52,135 bases of DNA. It comes from CAZMNY01 sp964567745. Lineage in GTDB: Bacteria > Planctomycetota > Planctomycetia > Pirellulales > Pirellulaceae. The stretch covers positions 1-52,135 of the forward strand of contig CAZMNY010000053.1 in NCBI GenBank assembly GCA_964567745.1, written 5' to 3'. Both the position numbers and the translations under genes were made by a program. Shown in pieces: positions 7,914 through 16,912 of this stretch. Each line of letters starts with the position of its first letter. Position 1 is the first letter of the stretch. Under the pieces are notes generated by a model. It had not been told where the DNA came from and ran no database searches. It saw nothing but the letters and a program-made list of their open reading frames with translations.

Positions 7914-9692
7914 TTACTCGATAAACGCAACTCGCATTACTTCGTCGAGACTCGTCATTTCAGCCTCAGCCGCTCGCACGCCTTCGCTAAGCAAGTTGCG
8001 CCCGCCATGCTCGCGGAACCAGGATCGGATTTCTTCGCCGTCGGCGTCGCGAGCAACAAGTTCTCGCATCCCAGCCTCGACTGTGAGGACTTCATAGATT
8101 CCCGTTCGACCTTGAAATCCCGTGTCGTAGCAATCTCGGCATCCCTCGCCTCTCAGGAAAGACCGTCGCGTGTCGCCTGTGTATCCGACGATCGCCAAGG
8201 TCTCTGCGGAAGGGAAATGCGACGCGGCGCACTTGGGGCAGACTTTTCGCAACAGTCGCTGGGCGATAACGCCGATGACCGCCGAGGCGATCTTGTACGA
8301 CTCGACATCCATATCGCGCAATCGGACAATGGCGCCGGGGCTGTCATTCGTGTGTAGCGTGGACAGGACTAAGTGCCCGGTCAGCGCCGCTTGCACCGCG
8401 ACTTGCGCCGTGACGTTGTCTCGGATTTCACCGACCATAATGGTGTCGGGATCTTGACGCAGGATGGCTCGAAGGGCCGTCGAAAAGGAAAAATCGCGAG
8501 CGCTGTCGACCTGGACCTGGTTGATCATCTCCAGTTGATACTCGACGGGATCTTCGACGGTAATGATGTTGCGTTGAACCGACTTGACCAATTCCAAGGC
8601 GGAATAGAGCGTCGTCGTCTTTCCGCTTCCAGTCGGCCCGGACACGAGCAACAAACCGTGAGGCTTGGCAAGCAGCTTCATAACGACTTGCAAAGTGTCG
8701 TTGGGCAGGCCAAGCTTCGCCAGATCGAACGTCAAGTTTCGCCGATCGAGGACTCGCATTACGACTTTTTCGCCAAGCACCGTCGGCAGAGTCGAGATCC
8801 GCAAATCGATTTCTTTTCCCTCGACCGTGACCTGGCATCGCCCGTCTTGCGGCACGCGGTGTTCGGCGATGTCGAGCTTCCCCATCACCTTTATTCGGGA
8901 GACGATCGCGGGGTGGACATCGCGACGCGGCCGCAGAATCTCAATCAGTTGGCCATCGACTCGAAATCGAACCGAAGTATTCTTTCGCGCGGGCTCGATG
9001 TGAATATCGCTCGCGCCCTTTCGCAGTGCTTGAAGAATCAGGTAGTTGACCAGGTTGATGATCGGACTGCCGTCGACCAGCGACTCGATCGACCGGATGT
9101 CCAAGTCTTCGACATCGGCGTTGAGTTCAACGGCGGATTCGTCCAGATCGGCCGTGACCGTGTCGACCTCGAAATCCTCTTCGTAGCAGCGCGGCAGTAT
9201 GCGTTCGATGGTCATTCGAAACGCAAAGATCGGCCGCACATTCAACTGGGTTACGCGTTCAATTTCGTCGACCTGCTGCAGGTTTTGCGGGTCGGCCATC
9301 GCGACGGTCAGCGTGTTGCGGACTCGAAATATCGCGACGCATTGCAGTCGTTCTGCGACATCACGCGGCAAGGCTCGAACGACGGCCGGGTCGATCAATC
9401 CTTCTCGAAGTCGGGCGACTGGGAGACCGAGTTGAATTTGTATGAACGGCAGCAGTTGTTCTTCGGTGAGGATGCCCAGGTCGATGAGCATTTCGCCCAT
9501 CCGTTGGCCTTTGGTCTGCTGCAGCTTCAGTGCCGATTGAAGCTCCTCTTCCGTCAGCAAATTGGCGCCGATCAGCATCTCGCCAAGCGGCCGATTCGCG
9601 GGCGGCTTGGATTCCGGCGCGCGGACGTCCGGCGCGTGGACTGCGTCCTCGGCCGGCAACGCGAGCGGAACGGATGGCGAATCGGTGCTCAC
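7914..9692 (-). CDS. PilB/GspE-family assembly ATPase
   Basis: This 592-residue protein begins at a GTG overlapping the STAS gene stop by four bases (GTGA), with GGGGAG upstream. It has two N-terminal MshEN-type repeats (GEMLIGANLLTEEEL about 37-51 and GEMLIDLGILTEEQL about 66-80), the second-messenger-binding fold seen in many GspE/PilB proteins. The catalytic core has Walker A SGPTGSGKTT (351-360), the Asp box, Walker B with DPDTIMVGEIRD (414-425), the His box (TLHTNDSPGA) and a tetracysteine zinc site (CPKC 485-488, CRDC 518-521). The zinc site marks an extension rather than a PilT retraction ATPase. No PilT gene is present in the window. Confidence 0.95.
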   Translation of the reverse strand: MSTDSPSVPLALPAEDAVHAPDVRAPESKPPANRPLGEMLIGANLLTEEELQSALKLQQTKGQRMGEMLIDLGILTEEQLLPFIQIQLGLPVARLREGLIDPAVVRALPRDVAERLQCVAIFRVRNTLTVAMADPQNLQQVDEIERVTQLNVRPIFAFRMTIERILPRCYEEDFEVDTVTADLDESAVELNADVEDLDIRSIESLVDGSPIINLVNYLILQALRKGASDIHIEPARKNTSVRFRVDGQLIEILRPRRDVHPAIVSRIKVMGKLDIAEHRVPQDGRCQVTVEGKEIDLRISTLPTVLGEKVVMRVLDRRNLTFDLAKLGLPNDTLQVVMKLLAKPHGLLLVSGPTGSGKTTTLYSALELVKSVQRNIITVEDPVEYQLEMINQVQVDSARDFSFSTALRAILRQDPDTIMVGEIRDNVTAQVAVQAALTGHLVLSTLHTNDSPGAIVRLRDMDVESYKIASAVIGVIAQRLLRKVCPKCAASHFPSAETLAIVGYTGDTRRSFLRGEGCRDCYDTGFQGRTGIYEVLTVEAGMRELVARDADGEEIRSWFREHGGRNLLSEGVRAAEAEMTSLDEVMRVAFIE

Positions 9693-10024
9693 TGGAGAAA
9701 ACTCCCCACGGCCCGATTGACTTCAGGGAAGACCTCAAACTGTTCGTCGAGTCCGGTCGCGGCGAGAATGTCTCGGCACAACGGGTTAAGTCCAGCGAGT
9801 TTCAGCATTCCCGCGCGTTGCTCGAACACTTCTTTCATGTCGACAAGCATCTCGAGTCCTTCACTGTTTATCAGTGCGATCTCATGCATGTCGAACACAG
9901 CTCGTGGAAGACCTTCGCCCAGGCACTTCTCCAGCACGTCGGTCGCTGACTGCAGACTGTCGCCGACAAGCGGCTCATTGCCGCACACGACGTCGATCGC
10001 GCCTTGCTTTTTTCGAGAGAACAT
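9689..10024 (-). CDS. STAS-domain protein (anti-sigma-factor-antagonist type)
   Basis: This 111-residue protein has the STAS fold pattern: VFDMHEIALINSEGLEMLVDM corresponds to the conserved D-S-x-G loop of SpoIIAA/RsbV, here N-S-E-G, keeping the phosphorylatable Ser but with Asn for Asp. The C-terminus (LKLAGLNPLCRDILAATGLD) matches the usual STAS end. Its ATG shares one base with the kinase stop (TGATG) and its own stop overlaps the ATPase start, so it is locked between a histidine kinase and the assembly ATPase. A partner-switch role in controlling the machine is an inference; no anti-sigma kinase of the RsbW type is seen nearby. Confidence 0.85.
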   Translation of the reverse strand: MFSRKKQGAIDVVCGNEPLVGDSLQSATDVLEKCLGEGLPRAVFDMHEIALINSEGLEMLVDMKEVFEQRAGMLKLAGLNPLCRDILAATGLDEQFEVFPEVNRAVGSFLQ

Positions 10025-11856
10025 CAGTCGCCCTTCCCAGGCAACGGCAGAGTCACCGTGAACGTGCTGCCTTCGCCAAGCGTGCTGGCCAACGTCAAAT
10101 CGCCGCCGTGGAGCCTAATGATCTCCTGCGTCAATGAAAGGCCGAGACCGGTTCCCGTAATCGCTTGCACCTCTGCCGATTCGCTTCGGAAGAACTTGTC
10201 GAAGACCTTCTCGAGTTCGTCTTCGGAAATACCAACGCCCGTGTCTTCGATATCGATCTGCATGACCGACTCAAGCACTTTGACTCGCATCGTCACGCCG
10301 CCGTCGTCCGGCGTGTACTTGATCGCGTTGCCGAGCAAGTTGACGAGCGCGATTTGGACCTTGTCCTTGTCCAGTTTCATCTTGGGATACTTGGGCGGCA
10401 GCATCGTCTCGATCTTGATGCTCTTCTGTTCCGCTTGCCCGGAAACTTTCTCGACTGCTTCGCCCAACAGTCGCTCGATATTGCAGTTATTCATCGACAA
10501 TGACAGCGACCCAACTTCCATACTGCTGATACTCAACAAATCATCGATGAAGCGAGCGAGTCTCGCGGCTTCGGAATTGATCGTGTTGCAGAACATCTTC
10601 TGGCTCTCGATATCAATCTCGTCCATGCAGGCCAGCGTTTCTGCGTAGGCGCGGATGTTCGACAGAGGCGTTCGCAATTCATGCGTTGCGGAATCAAGAA
10701 ACTTGTCTCTTGCCTGCTCTTTCATCTTTTGCTGAGTGATGTCTCGAACGCACCACACATGGCCGTTTCCTTGTCCGCTTTCGCCATGCCGCAAGGGATT
10801 GCGTGAGATCCGCAGGACTTGCTCGCCATCCGTACTGGGACGGTTTATCTCGACAACCGTGCTTCTCGATTCCGACCGCTTGTTGAGCAGCGGGCTGTCG
10901 AGTTCGAGATTGCTGATCTCCAAGAGGTCGACAAGCGGTTGATCGAGCAACGGCTGACTGTCGGCGTCGCCGGTGACGAGAACCGAAAGCGTGTTGTTGG
11001 CCAGCGTGACTTTGCCCTCACTGTCGGTGACAGCTACGCCTTCTCCAAGACTGTTGAGCACATCTGTCGATCTCTCTTGTTTTAGGGACGACATCGCCGT
11101 GCTCATCCGACTGCTTAACCCGGAACTTTCATCGGCGTCGCGAAGCCAGGCGATAATCTGACTCCAGCCCGCTCCAGTGGCTGACGTCTTGGGCAGATCG
11201 CTAAACTCCACGTCGGAGACCGTAGCGGCCGAGGCGGCCAGCTTGATCTGTTGCTCAAGATCACCCATCGGCGAGAGCATCCGCTGGACGAAGAACGAGC
11301 TGCCGACGATGAGCATAAACGGAGTTATGGCAAGAAGCGGTAGAAACAGAGCCGCTCGCTTAGCAAGCGTCGTGGCCGGAGTCGGCGTGAATCCGAGCCG
11401 CAGCGATCCGAGCCGAGTCTCCTTGTCCCGTAGCGGCAAGCGGTATTCGAGGACTTTGGCGCCGCCTCGAGTGAATTTCGTGCCTGTCAGTCCCGCCCAG
11501 GCGATCGCGGTACCTGTCGGCTCTTCGTGCCGTTTGCCTATTTGCCGTTTTTCAGTGTGGGCCGCGTAAATTCCGTTGGGGCCAACAAAGGCGCAGTACG
11601 TGAACGATCCTTCGGAACGGATGCTGTTGAGCGTGTTCTGCAGTCGTTCTTGCGACTTGCTTATCGCCGCTTCTTGAACTCGTATGCCGTATCGTCGAGC
11701 GCCGGTAAGTCGGGTGTCGAGTTCGGTGTTGAACACGAGCGATTGGGTCGCCAGCATCGCACAAGCAAGGATCCAGACGACTGCGGCCATACCGAACAGC
11801 AATGTCACGACGCTGATTCGTCGCGGCAAAGCCAGATAGATTGAACTGCCTAACAT
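10024..11856 (-). CDS. Membrane sensor histidine kinase (HAMP-PAS-HisKA-HATPase)
   Basis: With the ATG at 11856 the protein is 610 residues; a GTG at 11907 would add 17. It has a first membrane helix (VVTLLFGMAAVVWILACAML), a periplasmic sensor of about 110 residues, a second helix (LFLPLLAITPFMLIVGSSFF), a HAMP-like linker, a PAS domain (LNSLGEGVAVTDSEGKVTLA), the H-box SATHELRTPLSN (His about 392), the N-box LVNLLGNAIKYTP (Asn about 510), DTGVGISEDE and GTGLGLSL. All catalytic motifs are intact. It lies between a lone receiver protein and the STAS gene, so its likely targets are coded next to it. Confidence 0.92.
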   Translation of the reverse strand: MLGSSIYLALPRRISVVTLLFGMAAVVWILACAMLATQSLVFNTELDTRLTGARRYGIRVQEAAISKSQERLQNTLNSIRSEGSFTYCAFVGPNGIYAAHTEKRQIGKRHEEPTGTAIAWAGLTGTKFTRGGAKVLEYRLPLRDKETRLGSLRLGFTPTPATTLAKRAALFLPLLAITPFMLIVGSSFFVQRMLSPMGDLEQQIKLAASAATVSDVEFSDLPKTSATGAGWSQIIAWLRDADESSGLSSRMSTAMSSLKQERSTDVLNSLGEGVAVTDSEGKVTLANNTLSVLVTGDADSQPLLDQPLVDLLEISNLELDSPLLNKRSESRSTVVEINRPSTDGEQVLRISRNPLRHGESGQGNGHVWCVRDITQQKMKEQARDKFLDSATHELRTPLSNIRAYAETLACMDEIDIESQKMFCNTINSEAARLARFIDDLLSISSMEVGSLSLSMNNCNIERLLGEAVEKVSGQAEQKSIKIETMLPPKYPKMKLDKDKVQIALVNLLGNAIKYTPDDGGVTMRVKVLESVMQIDIEDTGVGISEDELEKVFDKFFRSESAEVQAITGTGLGLSLTQEIIRLHGGDLTLASTLGEGSTFTVTLPLPGKGD

Positions 11857-12003
11857 TGTATATCCATACCGAAGTGGTTGGTCCGTAACCTGGCAAGGAT
11901 AGGTCACGTTCCCGCTGCCAAACGTTGCTCGGAGTCGATTGGGTGGTTTAGGCGCCAGAATTCGCGATTCATTCGCACTAAAGCGGTTCGTCGTCGCGAC
12001 GGG

Positions 12004-12393
12004 TTATTTGCAGACGCCGCTGAGATGGTCTTCAACCGCTTTAACCACTTCTTTCGGACTGAACGGTTTCGAAAACGTCGCGGTGATGCCGAGTTCTTCG
12101 CGGATGTCGGTCAGCTCGAATTCCAGTCCTTTGGCCGTCAGCATGATGATGGGCGTTTCGCGGTATTGATCACAACCGCGAAGGCATGTGGCGAGGTCTT
12201 GCCCAGTCATTTCCGGCATCTGAAAGTCGGTGACGACCAAATCGAAATGCCCTGCTTGAGCCGCTTCCCATGCTCGCCTTCCGTTGGGGGCTACGGTCAC
12301 TTTAAAGCCGGCGCGTTCCAGATTGAAACGGACCACCGTGGCCAAGGCTGCGTTGTCTTCCGCGACAAGAATGGAGTAGTTTTTGTTGCTCAT
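12004..12393 (-). CDS. Single-domain response regulator (CheY-like receiver)
   Basis: This 129-residue protein is a receiver domain only. It has the acidic pair E12-D13, phosphoacceptor D56 (VVTDFQMPEMTG), the switch Thr in IIMLTAKG and the conserved Lys in FSKPFSPKEVV. With no output domain it probably works by protein contact, as with PilG/PilH or CheY. It is encoded 147 bases upstream of the kinase start on the same strand, which suggests a cognate pair. Confidence 0.92.
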   Translation of the reverse strand: MSNKNYSILVAEDNAALATVVRFNLERAGFKVTVAPNGRRAWEAAQAGHFDLVVTDFQMPEMTGQDLATCLRGCDQYRETPIIMLTAKGLEFELTDIREELGITATFSKPFSPKEVVKAVEDHLSGVCK

Positions 12394-12511
12394 GAGTTGT
12401 GCTTCTTGAATCCGAGTCGTTTGAAAAATTAGGCAGACGTTATGCGGAGCTCAAACACACGTTGGGAGGCTCGTTTTCAAGTCGAGATAGTCACACCCAA
12501 TTGCGACAAAA

Positions 12512-12537
12512 GGCCGCCTTGAAAAACCAAGGCGGCC
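12512..12537 (-). terminator. Intrinsic terminator after the pseudopilin gene
   Basis: On the minus strand GGCCGCCTT, an 8-base loop and AAGGCGGCC form a perfect nine-base stem followed at once by TTTTG. It lies 34 bases after the pilin stop (12571). Strong pilin expression with partial read-through to the receiver gene would fit. Confidence 0.88.
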
Positions 12538-12570
12538 GATGAGTCGTTTACCGTTTACAGCGAAGGATAC

Positions 12571-13017
12571 TTAGTACGTCCACAAGGCTGTTCCGGTTTC
12601 AGCAGTGCTGGTCGAGTTGATCGCGAATTCGCCCGTCACGCTGTTGAAAATCCAACCTTGGGTGCCGCTGCAAGCTGCTGCGGCCAAACCGCCAGACGTC
12701 GTGTCGAATTTGACCAGTCGAGCACCGGCACCGCCCTTGTTGGGACCGAAGTTGATGACGGGAAACTGTCCGCGGACATACGTTGCCAAGTCTGTTTGGA
12801 AAGCGTCGACCGATGATGTCGACGGCAGCGAACCGTTTTCAGCTTTATACAACTCGACAGCGTCGCGAAGAATCGTGAGGCTTTGCAGCGATGAGTTCAG
12901 TCGGGCGTCGTCCGAAGTGTTTAGTACCTTCGGGGCCGCGACGGCCGCGAGAATGCCCAGAATCAACACAACAACAACCAACTCAACCAACGTGAATCCA
13001 AATCGCTTCGACTTCAT
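12571..13017 (-). CDS. Type IV pilin / GspG-like pseudopilin
   Basis: This 148-residue protein has a class III leader: MKSKRFG is cut before FTLVELVVVVLILGILAAVA, which keeps Phe1 and Glu5 of mature type IV pilins. The globular part continues from the spine helix (SLQSLTILRDAVELYKAENG) into a GspG-like beta region, with a single late Cys (ACSGTQGW). It is the only pilin in the window and is followed by a strong terminator, so it is probably the major subunit. A prepilin peptidase is needed but is not encoded here. Confidence 0.93.
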   Translation of the reverse strand: MKSKRFGFTLVELVVVVLILGILAAVAAPKVLNTSDDARLNSSLQSLTILRDAVELYKAENGSLPSTSSVDAFQTDLATYVRGQFPVINFGPNKGGAGARLVKFDTTSGGLAAAACSGTQGWIFNSVTGEFAINSTSTAETGTALWTY

Positions 13018-13512
13018 CGGAAAGCTCCACTCACACTAGATAATGAAATTAGGCAGACCGCCCTATCATTTGGCGGGAGGCCGTTTTCTGAACTGGAAAC
13101 CACACAATCCTAGGTCACCGGTTTCCGGCATCCAGAGTTTTTTCCGAAATTGTTCACAAAGTCTAAAGTTCGCTCGTACGCTCCGCTTTCACTGGCCGGA
13201 CTTCACTGGTCAGACTTCGGCCTCCAGGGCGCTGTCGTCATGGATTGTCGTCGATTCTTGCGACGACAAAGGCGGCATGTGCAGCGCATCACCTACGTTC
13301 GGCATAACCCGGCGGCGGTGCGAGCGACAGCGAAAGCGATTGCCTGGCCGGACGATCGTTTTTGGCGAACGAGATAGAGAGAGTAACGGGTTGACCGGTT
13401 GTGATGCCAACCTACCCTTCTATGCCGCATTTCTAATTGTCGTATGCGGCGAGGGGGCAAGAAGGACTCGCGGTAAGGCGAGACTCAGCTGAACCAAGAC
13501 GCTTTTCCCCGA
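13018..13512. promoter_or_regulatory. Divergent spacer between pilin and HD-GYP genes
   Basis: About 495 bases separate the starts of the pilin gene (minus) and the HD-GYP gene (plus), so both promoters must lie here. GGAAACC at 13095-13101 and GGTTTCC at 13120-13126 form a seven-base inverted repeat 18 bases apart, a possible regulator site. I see no convincing sigma-54 box. No small gene is supported. Confidence 0.4.
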
Positions 13513-15114
13513 ATGAGATATGTGCAAATGACCGCGGCAACATCAGAAACAGCTCGCTCAACGCAGCAGCTCGACGACTTGCGATGTCTATTGCGAGATC
13601 GATTTGATACTGAGGTCGACCTCTTTTTCGACTCGCCCTGGCGGGATAGCGAAGGGAAAGCCGTTGCTGATTCCGCACGGCTCGACGAAGTATGGCGCGC
13701 TCGTGCCCCGCAGATCGATCAATACTCGCACCTCTCTATCCCCATTGATGACGGCCGTGGTCCGATGGTTGCCGTTTGCAACGGCGCATTCCCCGACGAG
13801 CGACTCGCAGTAGAAGTGGCCAAGGCCACTTTGGACAACTTCGACACGTCGAAACAAGTCGAAGAACTTTCCGTCGAGGTGGAATTCTTCGCGCAGCAAG
13901 TGACGGTCGACTTCGAAGAACTCACCTTCCTGCGACGCATTCCAGAGATGCTCGACTTCTCAGAGGCGTCGCGCGGACTACTTGAAGTGGCCCAGCAGGT
14001 CCTGACTTCGCTCGGCGAATTGATCGGCTCCGAGGGAATCGTGCTGTTCGCCAATGGAGATGACAATCCATTCGACGACGGAATCGACTCAAGCCTCAGC
14101 CATTGGGTCGGCGCACCTCAGTTTTCGGATCAACAGGCGGCCAGACTGGTCGAGCTATACGGCTCCCAAACGCAGGAACTTCCATTTGTTCAGAACAACT
14201 TTCAGCAACTCGACGCCAGCGCTGAATTTCCCAGCGAGTTGAACGAATTCATCCTCGTGCCGGTCTGTAAGTCCGATTGGTTGATGGGCTGGATCGTCGT
14301 CGCCAATCGCGCCACCGGCCGCGACGCGAGTTGGCGAGCCCAAGCGAGCGAGTGGGAATTGATAGATCTCGAGTTCGGGACGATTGAGGCGACACTCGTC
14401 GCGTCGACAGCTTCGATCTTGGCGACTCAAGTCAGCAACGTTCAGCACCTTAGAGAGAAGGAAGAACTGCTGACGCGGTTCGTACGCGTGATGGTGTCGG
14501 CGATCGAGGCGAAGGATAAGTCCACTTGTGGCCACAGCGAACGAGTCGCGTTGTTTGGACGCCAGTTGGCGGAAAACCTTGGCTATGGAGCTGAGTCTTG
14601 CGACCGTCTCTACCTGGCTGGGCTGCTTCATGACGTCGGTAAGATTGGCGTGAGCGATGCAATTCTGACAAAGCCGGGGCAGTTGAGCACAGAAGAATTT
14701 GAAGAGATAAAAAAACACCCCCACAAGGGATGGGAGATTCTGCAGGGATTGCACCAACTGAACTACGTCTTGCCCGGCGTGCTTTGTCATCACGAACGAG
14801 TTGATGGTCGTGGCTACCCGGATGCATTGGTAGGCGACGAAATTCCGGCAGATGGCCGCATTCTCGCCGTCGCCGTCGCCTATGACGCGATGACAAGCGA
14901 CCGCCCATACCGAAAAGGCATGCCGCAGGAAAAGGCCGAACAGATTCTGCGCGATGGAGCGGGGACGCAATGGGACGAACGAGTCGTCGAGGCATTCTTG
15001 TCGATCATGGACGAAATTGTCGAGATCCGCGAAACGTATCAGCGAGAACCCGAGATTCGTCGAGATCCCGCAGAAACGGATCGCATGGAAAGCGCGCTGC
15101 TCGAGTCTCTCTAG
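13513..15114 (+). CDS. GAF-like sensor with HD-GYP domain, probable cyclic-di-GMP phosphodiesterase
   Basis: This 533-residue protein has an N-terminal region of about 300 residues with a GAF-like fold (around LLEVAQQVLTSLGELIGSEG) and a C-terminal HD-GYP domain (about 330-510). The metal and active-site residues are present: HSERVALFGRQLAENLG, LLHDVGKIG (HD 373-374), KHPHKGWEIL, CHHERVDGRGYP, and DAMTSDRPYR. HD-GYP enzymes hydrolyse cyclic di-GMP. No membrane helix is seen, so it is cytosolic. It is head-to-head with the pilin gene, suggesting it tunes the second messenger that MshEN-type ATPases sense. An ATG at 13528 is an equally possible start; neither has a good ribosome site. Confidence 0.9.
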   Translation: MRYVQMTAATSETARSTQQLDDLRCLLRDRFDTEVDLFFDSPWRDSEGKAVADSARLDEVWRARAPQIDQYSHLSIPIDDGRGPMVAVCNGAFPDERLAVEVAKATLDNFDTSKQVEELSVEVEFFAQQVTVDFEELTFLRRIPEMLDFSEASRGLLEVAQQVLTSLGELIGSEGIVLFANGDDNPFDDGIDSSLSHWVGAPQFSDQQAARLVELYGSQTQELPFVQNNFQQLDASAEFPSELNEFILVPVCKSDWLMGWIVVANRATGRDASWRAQASEWELIDLEFGTIEATLVASTASILATQVSNVQHLREKEELLTRFVRVMVSAIEAKDKSTCGHSERVALFGRQLAENLGYGAESCDRLYLAGLLHDVGKIGVSDAILTKPGQLSTEEFEEIKKHPHKGWEILQGLHQLNYVLPGVLCHHERVDGRGYPDALVGDEIPADGRILAVAVAYDAMTSDRPYRKGMPQEKAEQILRDGAGTQWDERVVEAFLSIMDEIVEIRETYQREPEIRRDPAETDRMESALLESL

Positions 15115-15177
15115 GCGGCGAAGCGGCAAGTCGGTTGCAGCTTCCCCACGTTCTGACGATCGTAGCTACCGGGGAGC

Positions 15178-15200
15178 GAACTCGCTCGTTAGGTCGAGCG
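15178..15200. repeat. Partial copy of the GAGCTCGCTCGTTTGGTGAGCGAG-type repeat
   Basis: GAACTCGCTCGTTAGGTCGAGCG resembles one arm of the perfect palindrome at 24913-24950. It lies in the convergent spacer between the HD-GYP and sufS genes and overlaps the sufS stop. Similarity is modest and may be coincidence. Confidence 0.4.
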
Positions 15201-16445
15201 TTTCTTACGGCTGAATTTCTTGTGCACGTATTTGATGCCTTCGCCCAGCAACTCAACTTCTTCCAGCGTGTTGTAGAGATAGAAGCTGGCGCGGTTGCTG
15301 GCCACGGCGTTCAGTCGTTCGTGTAATGGCATCGCGCAATGATGACCAGCTCTGACCGCCATACCGTTTCGGTCGAGCAAGTAAGCGACGTCGTGTGCGT
15401 GGACGCCGTCGACGAGGAAGCTGACGATACCGGCCTTCTGTTCCGGGCGGGGACCGAGAATCCTCACGCATCCTGTTTCCTCGAGCACTTCATGCGCTCG
15501 GATCAGCAAGCTGCGTTCATGGTCGGCAATTTGTTGCAGGCCGATCGAGTTGAGATAGTCGATCGCGGTGCCGAGACCTAGCGCGGGAACGATAGGCGGC
15601 GTGCCGGCCTCAAACTTGGCTGGCAAATCCGCCACGGTGAAACCCTCAGTCGTCACCTCGCGTATCATGCTGCCGCCGCCCATGAAGGGAGGCATGGCTT
15701 CGAGTAGATGCTCTCGTCCGTAAAGCACTCCCACACCCGATGGCGACAGCATTTTGTGGCCGCTGAACGCCACAAAGTCGGTGCCCCAATCGGATACGTC
15801 GAGCGGCTCGTGCGGCGCGCTTTGTGCTCCATCGACCACGACCACAGCACCGGCGTCATGCGCCAACCGCACGATTTCGGCCACAGGATTGATGACGCCG
15901 GTGACGTTCGAAATCGCGGTCGCCGCGATTAGCCGAGTTCGATTGTTGATCATGCCGGCCAAGGCGTCCATGTCCAGCCGAGCGTCGTCGAAAATGGGTG
16001 CGAATCGAATGATGCAACCAACTCGTTCGGCAAGCTGTTGCCAAGGAACGATATTGGAATGGTGCTCCATCAGAGTGACGATGATCTCGTCGCCCTCTTT
16101 GACGTTCGCGTCGCCCCAACTTCGCGCGACGAGATTGATCGCAGATGTCGCGCCAGTCGTAAAGATGATCTCATTCGTTGATTCCGCGTTTATGAACTGC
16201 CGAACCTTTTCGCGAGTTTCTTCATACAGGTCGGTGCTCTGTTCGCTCAGCCAGTGCACTCCTCGATGTACATTGGCGTAGAGCTTCTCGTAGACCTCGA
16301 CTATGTGATCGATGACCGCCCTGGGTCGCTGCGTGCTAGATGCGTTATCCAGATAAACCAGTGGATGCTTGTCGTGAATAACGGATTGAAGAATCGGGAA
16401 GTCGCGACGAATCGCTTCGACATCCAAACCTGTGTCTACGGGCAT
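15189..16445 (-). CDS. sufS: Cysteine desulfurase SufS (class II)
   Basis: This 418-residue enzyme removes sulfur from cysteine for Fe-S cluster assembly, using pyridoxal phosphate. The cofactor lysine is K231 in VAFSGHKMLSPSG. The persulfide cysteine is C370 in VRAGHHCAMPLHERL, within the short loop that marks SufS/CsdA rather than IscS. Other family landmarks are YLDNASSTQRP and RGVHWLSEQST. The ATG shares one base with the sufU stop (TAATG), so the pair is coupled. Length and all key residues are normal. Confidence 0.96.
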   Translation of the reverse strand: MPVDTGLDVEAIRRDFPILQSVIHDKHPLVYLDNASSTQRPRAVIDHIVEVYEKLYANVHRGVHWLSEQSTDLYEETREKVRQFINAESTNEIIFTTGATSAINLVARSWGDANVKEGDEIIVTLMEHHSNIVPWQQLAERVGCIIRFAPIFDDARLDMDALAGMINNRTRLIAATAISNVTGVINPVAEIVRLAHDAGAVVVVDGAQSAPHEPLDVSDWGTDFVAFSGHKMLSPSGVGVLYGREHLLEAMPPFMGGGSMIREVTTEGFTVADLPAKFEAGTPPIVPALGLGTAIDYLNSIGLQQIADHERSLLIRAHEVLEETGCVRILGPRPEQKAGIVSFLVDGVHAHDVAYLLDRNGMAVRAGHHCAMPLHERLNAVASNRASFYLYNTLEEVELLGEGIKYVHKKFSRKKRST

Positions 16446-16912
16446 TACGATTCCTCACCAAGATGGGGTCCGCCGAAGCGGGGAGCGGCATCGCTTTCGC
16501 CAGCGTCGCCATCATCCGAACTTGCGTCAATCGGCGAGTGCAGTGCCGATTGAACAACTCGCCACGACAACAGGCAGCATTTCTGACGATTGGGCGTCAG
16601 ACGAGCACCATACAAATCGAGCATGTCTTCGGCGGGAAAACTGCGTACTTCCTCGAGCGTCTTGCCTTCGACTTTTTCCATTAACATCGACGCCGACGCC
16701 TGACTCACCACACACCCTTCGCCGTCGAACCACGCCTCCACGACTCGCCCGTCGCGTATGTTGAGTCCGACGCGAATCACGTCCCCGCACAAGGGGTTCT
16801 TGTCTTTGTGCGTATGCGTTACGCCCTCGCACTCGCCGCGATGGTACGGGTCCTCGTAGTGATCGAGAATGTGTTCCTGATAAATGTCGTCTTCGTCGTC
16901 GTTGAAAGGCAT
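16445..16912 (-). CDS. sufU: SufU-type sulfur acceptor/scaffold
   Basis: This 155-residue protein has the three zinc/sulfur cysteines and the aspartate of SufU: NPLCGD (C42, D44), GEGCVVSQASAS (C67) and RQKCCLLSW (C112). SufU takes persulfide sulfur from SufS in organisms without SufE. The start YQEHILDHYEDPYHRG is typical. After about residue 125 there is an acidic, low-complexity tail not needed for the fold. It is encoded immediately upstream of sufS; no sufBCD genes are in the window. Confidence 0.93.
   Translation of the reverse strand: MPFNDDEDDIYQEHILDHYEDPYHRGECEGVTHTHKDKNPLCGDVIRVGLNIRDGRVVEAWFDGEGCVVSQASASMLMEKVEGKTLEEVRSFPAEDMLDLYGARLTPNRQKCCLLSWRVVQSALHSPIDASSDDGDAGESDAAPRFGGPHLGEES

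Noticed and set aside
8373..10061. 562-codon plus-strand ORF
   Set aside because: It lies antisense to the PilB/GspE gene, whose catalytic motifs are intact; the composition is that of a shadow frame.
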